A DNA stretch of 35,554 nt from Paulinella micropora (GCA_009731375.1 BJOX01000002.1:1176416-1211969); one strand, 5' to 3'; positions 9,725 through 19,980 are shown, numbered from the stretch's first letter. Translations and numbers: made by a program. The notes: generated from the letters alone by a model not told the origin.

Positions 9725-9808
9725 CCACAAGGCTTCTCCCATTGCCTGTGCACCTGCGTCGCCTATTCCGTTGTTTTGGAGGTTCAGGCTTGTCAACGTT
9801 TTGTTGAC
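9725..9808 (-). CDS. LRR exon M5 (84 nt), minus strand
   Basis: On the minus strand acceptor GTACAG precedes VNKTLTSLNLQNNGIGDAGA followed by QAMGEALW, then donor GTACC. It is an inverted copy of plus exon 9142-9224 and keeps the G missing there, which suggests the loss in that plus exon is secondary. Confidence 0.75.
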
Positions 9809-9838
9809 CTGTACAAGGGAAACAAATATGCTATCAAA

Positions 9839-9857
9839 TGCTACCGGCGCGGTAGCA
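9839..9857. repeat. 19-bp palindrome, LRR array
   Basis: TGCTACCGGCGCGGTAGCA, identical to 9591-9609. 31 bp from the minus exon start at 9808 and 39 bp from the plus exon start at 9896. Confidence 0.9.
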
Positions 9858-9895
9858 TGTCTAACAACTTAAATGTATGTGTGATGTCACTGCAG

Positions 9896-9979
9896 GTAAA
9901 CAAGAATCTGCAGACGTTGTGGCTTGCAAGGAATAATATTGGAGATAAAGGTGCAGCAGCCTTTGCAGACGCGCTTAAG
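9896..9979 (+). CDS. LRR exon P6 (84 nt), plus strand
   Basis: Acceptor TCACTGCAG, then VNKNLQTLWLARNNIGDKGA followed by AAFADALK, donor GTACCT. Phase 0. Direct-repeat relative of plus exon 8626-8709. Confidence 0.75.
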
Positions 9980-9983
9980 GTAC

Positions 9984-10067
9984 CTGCAGGGCCTTCGCGA
10001 TTGCTGTTGCGCCTGCGTCGCCGATATCGTTGCAGTAGAGGATGAGTGTATCCAGGCAAGTATTCAC
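9984..10067 (-). CDS. LRR exon M6 (84 nt), minus strand
   Basis: On the minus strand acceptor TTAG precedes VNTCLDTLILYCNDIGDAGA followed by TAIAKALQ, then donor GTACC. Direct-repeat relative of minus exon 8714-8797. It is the most upstream intact minus-strand LRR exon in the window; no minus-strand start exon is seen beyond it. Confidence 0.75.
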
Positions 10068-10104
10068 CTAATACCATTCACAGTGCGATGCGGATATTTT
10101 TGCG

Positions 10105-10124
10105 TGCTACCGTGCGCGGTAGCA
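10105..10124. repeat. 20-bp near-palindrome at the edge of the LRR array
   Basis: TGCTACCGTGCGCGGTAGCA, one asymmetric pair in the core. 38 bp from the minus exon start at 10067. Half sites GGTAGCATTAAAAT follow at about 10200 and 10817 and mark the starts of a direct repeat. Confidence 0.85.
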
Positions 10125-10153
10125 TAAACGAGAGTGACAATTTTGTTTGACAG

Positions 10154-10200
10154 GAAAATAAGGAATGCAAACGGCAAACGTTGGACAATCCGCGGGCGTC
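10154..10200 (+). pseudogene. LRR exon remnant, plus strand
   Basis: After TTGACAG the frame reads ENKECKRQTLDNPRAS and then meets GTAGCA, part of a half palindrome. The start resembles xNKxLQTLDL of intact exons, but the LRR pattern is lost after about ten residues. Confidence 0.3.
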
Positions 10201-10346
10201 GGTAGCATTAAAATAATGCATATGTGAGTATGTTGGCATGCTGTGTATTATCAGTGCCTATGAACACATATTAATATGTAATATGTATATGTGTACATGT
10301 GTATATGCATGTTTGTTATTAAACGTTTTGGGTAGGTGGATGGTGT

Positions 10347-10412
<66 letters not shown>

Positions 10413-10513
10413 GGGAGGGAGGGAGTGTGAGAAGAGAAACGGATGAGATAGATAGATAGATAGATAGAGAGAGGGAGGGAGGGAGGGAGAGAGAGGAAGA
10501 GAGAGGAAGAGAA

Positions 10514-10577
<64 letters not shown>

Positions 10578-10677
10578 TTGAGGAGAGAGAGCGAGCATAT
10601 GCTTATATGACAAGATTGAAAACACCTTTGTCAAGCTCGATTGGCAGAACAAATTTGGCGCTGAAGGCGCTGCTCCC

Positions 10678-10754
<77 letters not shown>

Positions 10755-10980
10755 AGAGAGAGAGAGAGAGAGGAGATAGAGAGAGAAGACAGAGAAAGAA
10801 ATACAATATACAGCTGGTAGCATTAAAATGATGCATACGTGAGTATGTTGGCATGCTGTGTATGAAAAGTGTCTATGAGCACATGTAATGTGTAATATGT
10901 GTATGTGTACATGTGTATACGTATATGCATGTTGGTTGTTAAACATTTTGGGTAAGTGGGTGGTTTGTGTGTGACACAGA
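10200..10980 (+). repeat. Direct repeat of about 160 bp ending in GT/GA microsatellites
   Basis: Sequence from about 10201 (GGTAGCATTAAAATAATGCA) recurs at about 10817 with substitutions, about 617 bp apart. Both copies start at the half palindrome and run through GTGAGTATGTTGGCATGCTG into TG- or GA-rich arrays. The half palindrome as breakpoint links the LRR palindromes to this duplication. Confidence 0.7.
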
Positions 10981-11033
10981 GGGAGAGGGAGAGAGAGAGA
11001 GAGAGAGAGAGCAAAGAGAGAGAGAGAGCGAGA

Positions 11034-11103
<70 letters not shown>

Positions 11104-11126
11104 GAGAGGGAGGGAGGGAGGGAGGA

Positions 11127-11158
<32 letters not shown>

Positions 11159-11176
11159 TAGAGGAGAGATAGACAC
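10351..11176. repeat. (GT)n and (GA)n microsatellite arrays
   Basis: (GT)n at 10349-10378, (GA)n at 10378-10410, GA/GATA/GGGA mixtures at 10447-10580, (GA)n at 10681-10790 and 10977-11170. Long Ser/Leu or Arg/Glu frames here are repeat artefacts. Confidence 0.95.
10612..10681 (+). pseudogene. LRR exon remnant running into a (GA)n array
   Basis: The plus strand reads KIENTFVKLDWQNKFGAEGA then APQ, matching the LRR pattern LxxLxLxxNxxGxEGA of the intact exons. It stops at a long (GA)n array where GTGAGA could serve as donor. Probably an exon disrupted by repeat growth. Confidence 0.4.
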
Positions 11177-12490
11177 ACACACATACACAGAGATTCACCG
11201 TTAGATCTCCAGTATCCAAACACCCAACATTCATAGATATTTGTTTCTGTTGTCTCATAATAGGTGTAGTCCTGACCTGAAGTAGTGATGTCTTTATGCA
11301 TGTATAGTCTGTGTGACCTGCAGTCCCTTGGCGACTGCCGAAGCACCAAAAACTCCAAGATTCTCCTTTGACAAATCGAAAGATTTGCCTTCATACTTGG
11401 CCTATTCAGAGCAGATATCAATGAACACAAACAAGAAGTGAAAGAAAGGTTCAAGCGAAAAGTTACAAAGAAAAAAGAAGCTTACGGCAGAATGCAATAC
11501 AAAAAAAAAAAAAAAATCTTTTCCTTTCCATATTATTCTTTCCAGGAGCTTTCTGTTGAACCTTAGTTCCAGATTTCCTTATGAGCTTGTACTGTTGTTC
11601 CTTGGAACCAGAATTCTTTTGAATTATGCACTTATTTTTTTCTATCGTCTCTTTCTCATTAAACCTTGCTTACTGTAAAAAAAAAAGAAAATAAAATTAA
11701 AAAAAAACTATCGTCTTTCTCATTAAACCTAGTTACTGTAAAAAAAAAATAATAAATAAATAAAATGAAATCGATCCACAGTCCGCAAGCGTACGCTCTA
11801 CGGATCAAGACTATTCTTCACTTTGCAATCCATCGCTGGAATTACATCAACTGGATGCATCAACTCAGGAAGTCCAACTGCCTACATCCGCACAGATTCC
11901 CACAGCACAAGAGACGGGCTATCAGCCTCGCATCTGCTTTCCCATACAGGAAATCGCGTCGATTTGAGTAATTAGCTTTTAGCTATAGCTAGTTTAAATT
12001 ATGAGCACTCTGACTAGGACTATTAATATTTATGAATTAGTTTCTATTATTTGTACAACGTTTTATTATTATTAAATATTTTCTTGTGAAAAAAACAAAA
12101 AAAAAACATTGCTTACTGTAAAAAAAATTAAAAAAACTTTTTTCTATCGTCTCTTTCTCATTAAACCTTGCTTACTGTAATAAAAAAAAAATAAAAAAAA
12201 ATGTTTTGATTAGCCTATACTTTGTCTCTGTTTGCTCTCTTTCCTACTTTGACTGAGTTTACTACAAGTTCACACTATAATTAAAATTCTAAGTTGAGGG
12301 GAAAAATGCTTTTGTTTTGAAGCCTGTATTTTGTCTATTTGCTCTCTTTTCTATACTCACTCATTTTAATATTGAGTTTACTACAAGTTCAACACTCATT
12401 TTAATATTGAGTTTACTACAAGTTCAACACACTAATCATTAAAATTCTAAGTTTCTGAAAAAAAATGAAAAAAAGAAAAAAAAAGAAAAA
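11177..12490 (+). repeat. AT-rich stretch with repeated poly(A)-tailed sequence ends
   Basis: The motif TCGTCTCTTTCTCATTAAAC followed by CTTGCTTACTGT and an A-run occurs at about 11645-11690 and 12146-12192. A diverged copy is at 11709-11740, a truncated one at 12112-12128, and an inverted one at about 23692-23728. Such shared 3' ends with A-tails suggest a poly(A) retroposon family. 12207-12460 holds a second repeat (TTGAGTTTACTACAAGTTCA occurs several times). Short plus frames at about 11400-11520 (ADINEHKQEVKERFKRKVTK) and 11770-11975 are open, but I cannot assign them. Confidence 0.55.
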
Positions 12491-12508
12491 GGAAGAAAGA
12501 AAAAGATA

Positions 12509-12650
12509 ACAGACCACGAACGTGGTAAGGACGTCGTCTTGTCCTTCACGAAAGGCTGCCAAAGCCGCCTGCAGTGCCATGTTGTAGTCGCTTTTGCTCT
12601 GTGCGCTGGCCTTGTTTATGACAGCTGTTCCTTTGGTTTTAGAACCGATT
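12509..12650 (-). CDS. Possible minus-strand exon, unknown product
   Basis: The minus strand carries an open frame containing SKSDYNMALQAALAAFREGQ then DDVLTTF, preceded by about 25 residues rich in Lys, Ser and Ala. Its amphipathic, helix-like composition contrasts with the surrounding A/T runs. GTCTGT after DDVLTTFV could be a donor. The upstream acceptor is not clear, and no family is recognised. Confidence 0.35.
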
Positions 12651-12811
12651 GATAAACTTGTTTAGCAAAAATCTTTTTGGTTTTAGCAAAAAAGTAAGCC
12701 GTCACGAAACCAAGTGCCAAAAAATTGCCTTTTTGCAGGCCAAAAAAATTTAGTTTGGCAAAACTTCTGTATGCACTAGTTTGCTCAAGAAAAACCAGAA
12801 AAAAAAAGAAA

Positions 12812-12899
12812 AATTTTACAAAAACAGCCAGCAAAAGGAGGAGTGTGGGTGCGTCTACGGTTGCATTTCCTGGAGAACTTCCTGGGCGTCATGCAAACT
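12812..12899 (+). CDS. Possible plus-strand exon with consensus donor
   Basis: The plus strand reads GGVWVRLRLHFLENFLGVMQ then T, ending at GTAAGT, a consensus 5' splice site at 12900. A second frame across the same bases (SVGASTVAFPGELPGRHAN) is also open, so frame is uncertain. Possible acceptors are CAG within AAAAACAGCCAGCAAAAGG. Confidence 0.3.
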
Positions 12900-13019
12900 G
12901 TAAGTTCCGAGTCTCATGAACGCTCTGCTGTTTGATAGCTACAGAATCACTTGAAGAATAAGTGATTCCTTATACTTCGTCTCTCTACTTCGCATCATTT
13001 TCAATGAGTGTACCTACCC

Positions 13020-13512
13020 ACCTACCTCTACCTACCTACCTGCCTGCCTACCCCTACCTACCTTACCTAGCTGCCTGCCTGCCTGCCTACCTGCCTGCCT
13101 ACCTGCCTGCCATTACGTAAGTAAGAAAGTAAGTAAGTAAATGGCCTGGAACAGCGCGAACAGCACACGAGAACAGCGTGAGTATGTAAGTAAGTAAGAA
13201 AGAAAGAAGGAATGAAGAATGAAGAAGGAAAGGAAAAAAGAAAAGAAAAGAAAAGAAAAGAAAGGAAAAGAAAGGAAAGAAAAGAAAAGAAAAGAAAAGA
13301 AAAGAAAAGAAAAGAATAGAAAGGAAGGGAACGAAAGAAAGAAAGAAACAAAGAAAGAAAGAAAGAAAGAAAGGAAGGAAGGAAGGAAGAACGGAAAGAA
13401 AGAAAGAAAGAAAGAAAGAAAGAAAAAAGAAAGAAAGAAAGTTCCTAGAACAGGGCGATAGCACCCGAAAACAGCATGAATATGTTAGTAAGTATGTAAG
13501 TAAGTTTGTAAG
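13020..13512. repeat. CCTA/CCTG, GTAA and GAAA repeat block with a duplicated exon-like unit
   Basis: (CCTA/CCTG)n at 13013-13110, (GTAA)n at 13118-13140, (GAAAA)n/(GAAA)n at 13196-13440. Between them, 13141-13177 reads MAWNSANSTREQ and ends at GTGAGT, a consensus donor. A diverged copy at 13444-13478 (CCTAGAACAGGGCGATAGCA) has lost the GT. Either a small exon and its decayed duplicate, or spacer. Confidence 0.5.
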
Positions 13513-14555
<1,043 letters not shown>

Positions 14556-14670
14556 TAACAGAATGAAGAAGACCCAGGTTTTTCATACTTATGTTAAGTC
14601 CTTGCATATTTTAAAGGGACGCCCAAAAAGCTTTCGCTGCGGGGCCCCTCACCACGGCCGGGGGGCCAAG

Positions 14671-14741
<71 letters not shown>

Positions 14742-14975
14742 ATCATGACGACATGCAGACACTCGCCATATACCCAGAGAGATATACATAATAAATAATG
14801 CATACATACATAGCCGGGCGGTAACCCTGCGTAATCTAAAATTTCATACCTAGATTAAGGCTTGTCTGCAACCCTTAGAAGTCTGATCCCAACCCGAACC
14901 AAACCACCATCACGTGGCATCCTAACTACCCTTCAAATTGTCATTGTTGAGGTTGTTTTGTTTTGCAAGCAAACA
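14556..14975 (+). other. Unique segment and (AG)n array upstream of the 14976 ORF
   Basis: 14556-14672 is non-repetitive with a GC-rich part (14638-14670). 14673-14740 is (AG)n. 14741-14975 is unique and may be the 5' untranslated region or promoter of the frame at 14976; no TATA-type element stands out. Confidence 0.35.
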
Positions 14976-15190
14976 ATGCCCAAGCCTGCTAAAGGAGACC
15001 CTGCAGCTACCCACGCTGGACACTTGGAAGACTCGGCGGGAGACGAACAAATGCGAGAAGACCAAAAAGCGGCGGCAGACGAACACAGGCGAGAAGACCA
15101 AAAAGTGGCGAAAGACGAACAAATGCGAGAAGACCAAAAAGCGGCGGAAGACGAACAAAGGCGAGAATACCAGAGAGAGAGCAACCACGA
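14976..15190 (+). CDS. Possible first exon with charged 13-residue tandem repeat
   Basis: Starting at ATG 14976 the frame reads MPKPAKGDPAATHAGHLEDS and then three and a half copies of a 13-residue unit of the form DEQMREDQKAAED, followed by NHDVEL. It meets GTATGA at 15191, a usable donor just before a (GA)n array; without splicing it stops at 15206. The charged unit suggests a helical or coiled segment. The frame also extends upstream to 14862 without a better start. The repeat is 39 nt and frame-preserving. Function unknown; it could be the N-terminus of the exon series downstream. Confidence 0.45.
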
Positions 15191-15204
15191 CGTTGAGCTG
15201 GTAT

Positions 15205-15721
<517 letters not shown>

Positions 15722-15813
15722 GCCTACTTCGAGGGCGTTGGTTTAGGGCCCGAGCTCATTCAGGCAGTGGAGGATATGGGTCACAGGGGGAACCTGTGCT
15801 TGCGTGCGATCTC
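15722..15813 (+). CDS. Exon with UBA-like segment
   Basis: After a TTTGATTTTAG acceptor the frame reads AYFEGVGLGPELIQAVEDMG then HRGNLCLRAI. The string ELIQAVEDMGxxxNLCLRAI resembles helices 1-2 of a ubiquitin-associated (UBA) domain, with the typical Met-Gly loop. Helix 3 is not seen here and might lie in another exon. Candidate donors are GTGTTT at 15814, CGTGCGA at 15804 and GTGCTT at 15796. Their phase does not match the next exon in a simple way, so the exon end is uncertain. A partial DEAD-box Q-motif is a weaker alternative. Confidence 0.4.
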
Positions 15814-15862
15814 GTGTTTATTTATGTTTCTATGTGTGCCTGTGCGTGCGTGTGTGTGTATG

Positions 15863-15898
<36 letters not shown>

Positions 15899-15985
15899 CC
15901 TCTCTCTCTCTCTTCTNNNNNNNNNNTATGTATGTAGTGTATGTTATGTATGTATGTATGTATGTATGTATGTATGTATGTACAG

Positions 15986-16027
15986 GAATGCAATCTGGAG
16001 CTTGCCATGAAGCTTAGCGAGGAAACG
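15986..16027 (+). CDS. 42-nt exon with UIM-like motif
   Basis: Acceptor GTACAG (end of a (GTAT)n array), 14 codons ECNLELAMKLSEET, then donor GTAAGA. LELAMKLSEE matches the core of the ubiquitin-interacting motif (hydrophobic-x-x-Ala-x-x-x-Ser-x-x-Glu), a single helix that binds ubiquitin. Both borders are good splice sites and the length is a multiple of three. Eight shortened, altered copies follow to 16760. Confidence 0.5.
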
Positions 16028-16353
16028 GTAAGATAAGATAAGATAAGTAAGTAAGTAAGTAAGTAAGCAAGTAAGTAAGTAAGTAAGTAAGTTAAGTATG
16101 CCATGAAGCTAAGCGGAAATGGTAAATAAGTGAGTAAGTGAGTAAGTACAAGTAAGTAAGTAAGTAAGTATGCCATGGAGCTAAGCGGAAATGGTAAAGA
16201 AGTGAGTAAGTGAGTAAGTATAAGTAAGTAAGTAAGTATGCCATGGAGCTAAGCGGAAATGGTAAATAAGTGAGTAAGTGGTAAGTATAAGTAAGTAAGT
16301 AAGTAAGTATGCCATGGAGCTAAGCGGAAATGGTAAATAAGTGAGTGAGTATT

Positions 16354-16391
<38 letters not shown>

Positions 16392-16474
16392 TGCCATGGA
16401 GCTAAGCGGAAATGGTAAGTAAGTAAGTAAGTAAGTGAGTAAGTGAGTAAATGAGTAAGTAGGTAAGTAAGTAG

Positions 16475-16508
<34 letters not shown>

Positions 16509-16676
16509 GAGTAAGTGAGTAAGTATGCCATGGAGCTAACCGGAATGGTGAATAAGTAAGTAAGTGAGTAAGTAGGTAAGTAAGTAAGTAAGTAAGTAAG
16601 TAAGTGAGTAAGTAACTAAGTAAGTAAGTAAGTATGCCATGGAGCTAAGCGGAAATGGTAAATAAGTAAGTAAGTG

Positions 16677-16711
<35 letters not shown>

Positions 16712-16770
16712 GAGTAAGTAAGTAAGTAAGTATGCCATGGAGCTAAGCGAAAATGGTAAATAAGTAAGTA
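16028..16770 (+). repeat. (GTAA)n array carrying eight decayed copies of the UIM exon end
   Basis: Copies of GCCATGGAGCTAAGCGGAAA followed by TG|GTAAAT or similar lie at 16100, 16172, 16240, 16311, 16393, 16527, 16636 and 16734, each about 22 nt, separated by (GTAA)n with GTGA variants. They match the AMKLSEE part of exon 15986-16027 but read AMELSGN. Every copy except the changed one at 16527 is directly followed by GTAA, so the 5' splice site is kept while the 5' half of the exon is lost. Confidence 0.85.
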
Positions 16771-16784
16771 TAGATTGATAGATG

Positions 16785-16832
<48 letters not shown>

Positions 16833-17015
16833 TATAGATGGATAGATAGATAGATAGATAGATCGATAGATAGATAGAAGAGGCGTCCTTGGCTGCATCC
16901 CCGGGCAGTTGACAGAATCTATGTATTGTATGTATGTATGTATGTATGTATGTATGTATGTATGTATGTATTTAGTGTACAGAATCTACTCAGCCAGTTG
17001 TCCGAGTATCAAGAC

Positions 17016-17075
<60 letters not shown>

Positions 17076-17103
17076 GTATAATACATATATATGTACATAT
17101 ATA

Positions 17104-17134
<31 letters not shown>

Positions 17135-17321
17135 ATGTGTGTGTGTGTGTATCCTTCCTCCTCTTCAAATCATGTACGTCTGAATGTATGTTTTGTAGAG
17201 AGAGGCATCCTTGACTGCGTCCCCAGGCAGTTGACAGAATCTATTTATTGTATGTATGTATGCATGTCTGTATGTATGTATGTATGTATGTATGTATGTA
17301 GAGAGATGCGTCCCCGGGAAG
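16771..17321 (+). repeat. GATA/GTAT repeats with two GxLxCxPxQLTES segments
   Basis: After (GATA)n (16771-16877) come two related unique pieces at about 16880-16930 and 17195-17245: AGGCGTCCTTGGCTGCATCC and AGGCATCCTTGACTGCGTCC, each leading to GGCAGTTGACAGAATCTAT. In one frame they read GVLGCIPGQLTES and GILDCVPRQLTES, and a third piece at 17303-17321 (GATGCGTCCCCGGGAAG) matches their middle. They appear to be the longer ancestor of the 22-nt FTEFNATG units that follow. (CT)n/(AT)n at 17018-17110. Confidence 0.6.
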
Positions 17322-17763
17322 TTTACACAGTTTAATTCAACAGGTATGTATGTACATGTTCTGTATGTATGTATGTATGTATAAATGGATGGATGTGTGT
17401 GCAGTTTACAGAGTTTAATGCGGCAGGTATGTATGCGTTGTATTTATGTATGTGTATGTATGTATGTATGTATGTATGTATGTATGTACCTATGTGTTGT
17501 ATGTATGTATGTATGTATGTATGTATGTATGTGTGTGTGTGTGCAGTTTACAGAGTTTAATGCGACAGGTATAAATGTATTGTATGTATGTATATATATG
17601 TATATGTATATGTGTATATACATGTGTGTATGTATGTATGTATGTATGTATGTATGTATGTATGTTTGTATGTTTGTATGTTTGTATGTTTGTATGTTTG
17701 TATGTATTGTATGTATTGTATGTATTGTATGTATGCATGTATGTATGTATGTATGTATGTATG

Positions 17764-17794
<31 letters not shown>

Positions 17795-17796
17795 TG

Positions 17797-17832
<36 letters not shown>

Positions 17833-18181
17833 TGTACATATGTATATATGTGTATGTATGTATGTATGTATGCATGTATGTATGTATGTATTCATGTATG
17901 TATGTATGCATGTATGTGCAGTTTACAGATTTTAATGCGACAGGTATGTATGTATTGTATGTATGTATGTATATGTATGTATGTATGTATACATGTATGT
18001 CTTGTATGTCTTGTATGTATTTGTGTATGTATGTATGTATGTATGTATGTATGTATGTATGTGCAGTTTTCAGAGTTTGATGCGACAGGTATGTATGTGT
18101 TGTGCATGTATTGTATATATGTATCTATATATGTATGTATGTATGTATGCATGTATGTATGTATGTATGTATGTATATATG

Positions 18182-18231
<50 letters not shown>

Positions 18232-18278
18232 AGCTATCTATCTATCTTATCTATCTATCTAATCTATCTATCTATCTA

Positions 18279-18371
<93 letters not shown>

Positions 18372-18628
18372 TCTGTCTGTCTATCTGTCTATCTATCTAT
18401 CTGTCTATCTATCTATCTATCTAAATATGTATGTATCTATGTATATATCTATGTATGTATGTGCAGTTTACAGAATTTAATGCGCCAGGTATGTATGTAT
18501 GTATGTATATATGTATGTATGTATGTATGTGTGTATGTATGTATGCATGTATGCATGTATGTATGTATGTATGTATGTATGTATGTATGTATGTATCTAT
18601 GTGCAGTTTATAGAGTTCAATGCGCCAG
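17322..18628 (+). repeat. Seven 22-nt exon-like FTEFNATG units in (GTAT)n introns
   Basis: Units at 17322-17343, 17405-17426, 17547-17568, 17922-17943, 18067-18088, 18467-18488 and 18607-18628. Six are preceded by GTGCAG and all are followed by GTATGT or GTATAA, that is AG..GT borders. They read FTEFNA(A/T/P)G with variants FTDF, FSEFD, FIEF. TTT/TTC at one Phe is synonymous. 22 nt is not a multiple of three; an inner acceptor TTTACAG, TTTTCAG or TTTATAG (AG kept in six units) would give a 15-nt frame-preserving exon. Spacers are (GTAT)n, plus (ATCT)n at 18181-18424. Confidence 0.75.
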
Positions 18629-18696
18629 GTATGTATGTATGCATGTATGTATGTATGCATGTATGTATGCATGTATGTATGTATGTACATATGTAC

Positions 18697-18727
<31 letters not shown>

Positions 18728-18975
18728 TGTATGTATGTATGTATGTATGTATATATGTATGTATATATGTATGTATGTATATATGTATATATGTATATAT
18801 GTATGTATGTATGTATGTATATATTTATGTATGTATGTATGTATGTATGTATGTATGTATGTATGTATGTGTATATGTATGTATATATGTATGTATATAT
18901 GTATGTATATATGTATGTATATATGTATGTAATGTATGTATCTATGTATCTATGTATGTATGTATGTATGTATGT
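18629..18975. repeat. (GTAT)n array
   Basis: Almost pure GTAT with ATAT variants, no unique insert. Confidence 0.95.
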
Positions 18976-19934
18976 AATGTAGTTTTCAGAGCATCACTGC
19001 CTCCTCCCCCCTCTGGTTAATGCGCTGGCCTCGAAGCCTCATGCACGGGTATGTATCTATCTACATATCTACATATCTACCTATCTATCTATCTGTCCTG
19101 CCTGCATCTGTTTAATGCACTGGCCTCGCATTCTATTGCACAGGTATGTATCTATCTATCTGTCTTTCTGTCCTCCCCCCTCTGTTTAATTCGCTGACCT
19201 TACAGCCAAATGCACAGGTATGTATCTATCTACATATCTAAATATCTATATATCTACCTATCTATCTATATGTCCTGCCTGCATCTGTCTGGCCCCGCAT
19301 TCTATTGCACAGGTATGTATCCATCTACATATCTACGTATCTACCTATCTGTCTATCTGGTTTAATTCGCTGACCTCACAGCCAAATGCACAGGTATGTA
19401 TCTATCTACATATCTACATATCTGTCTAACTGTCCTGCCCCCTCTGTTTAATTCGCTGGCCTCGAAGCCTCATGCACAGGTATGTATCTATCTACATATC
19501 TACATATCTATCTATCTGTCTATCTGTCCTGCCCCCTCTGTTTAATGCGTTGGCCTCACAATCTATCTACATATCTACATATCTACTTATCTACCTATCT
19601 ATCTATCTGTCCTGCCTGCATCTGTTTAATTCGTTGGCCTCGCATTCTATTGCACAGGTATGTATCTATCTACATATCTACATATCTACTTATCTACCTA
19701 TCTGTCTATCTGTCCTTCCCCCTCTGTTTAATTCGCTGACCTCACAGCCAAATGCACAGGTATGCTACATATCTGCATATCTATCTATCTGTCTAGCTGT
19801 CCTGCCCCCTCTGTTTAATGCGCTGGCCTCACAATCTATCTACATATCTACATATCTACATATCTATCTATCTGTCTATCTGTCCTGCCCCCCATCTGTT
19901 CAATACGCTGGCCTCGCATTCTAATATGCACAGG

Positions 19935-19935
<1 letters not shown>
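18976..19935 (+). repeat. Minisatellite of about 85 bp with LFNALAS exon-like unit
   Basis: About eleven units of the form CTGTTTAATGCGCTGGCCTC then (AAG/ACA/GCA)...GCACAG|GTATGTATCTATCTACATATCTAC. In the open frame they read LFNALASKPHAQ, LFNALASHSIAQ or LFNSLTSQPNAQ before GTATGT. Donors occur at 19049, 19143, 19217, 19312, 19393, 19479, 19657 and 19758. TTTAATGCG links them to the FTEFNATG units upstream. There is no consistent AG in front, so splicing as exons is doubtful. Confidence 0.75.

Positions 19936-19980
<45 letters not shown>

Noticed and set aside
10251-11258. 335-aa minus-strand frame of Ser/Leu runs
   Set aside because: Entirely produced by (GA)n/(CT)n arrays; the plus strand of the same region holds LRR remnants.
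17385-18932. [12 protein letters not shown] frames of more than 200 aa
   Set aside because: Translation of (GTAT)n; the reading passes through units whose AG..GT borders suggest they are introns and exons instead.
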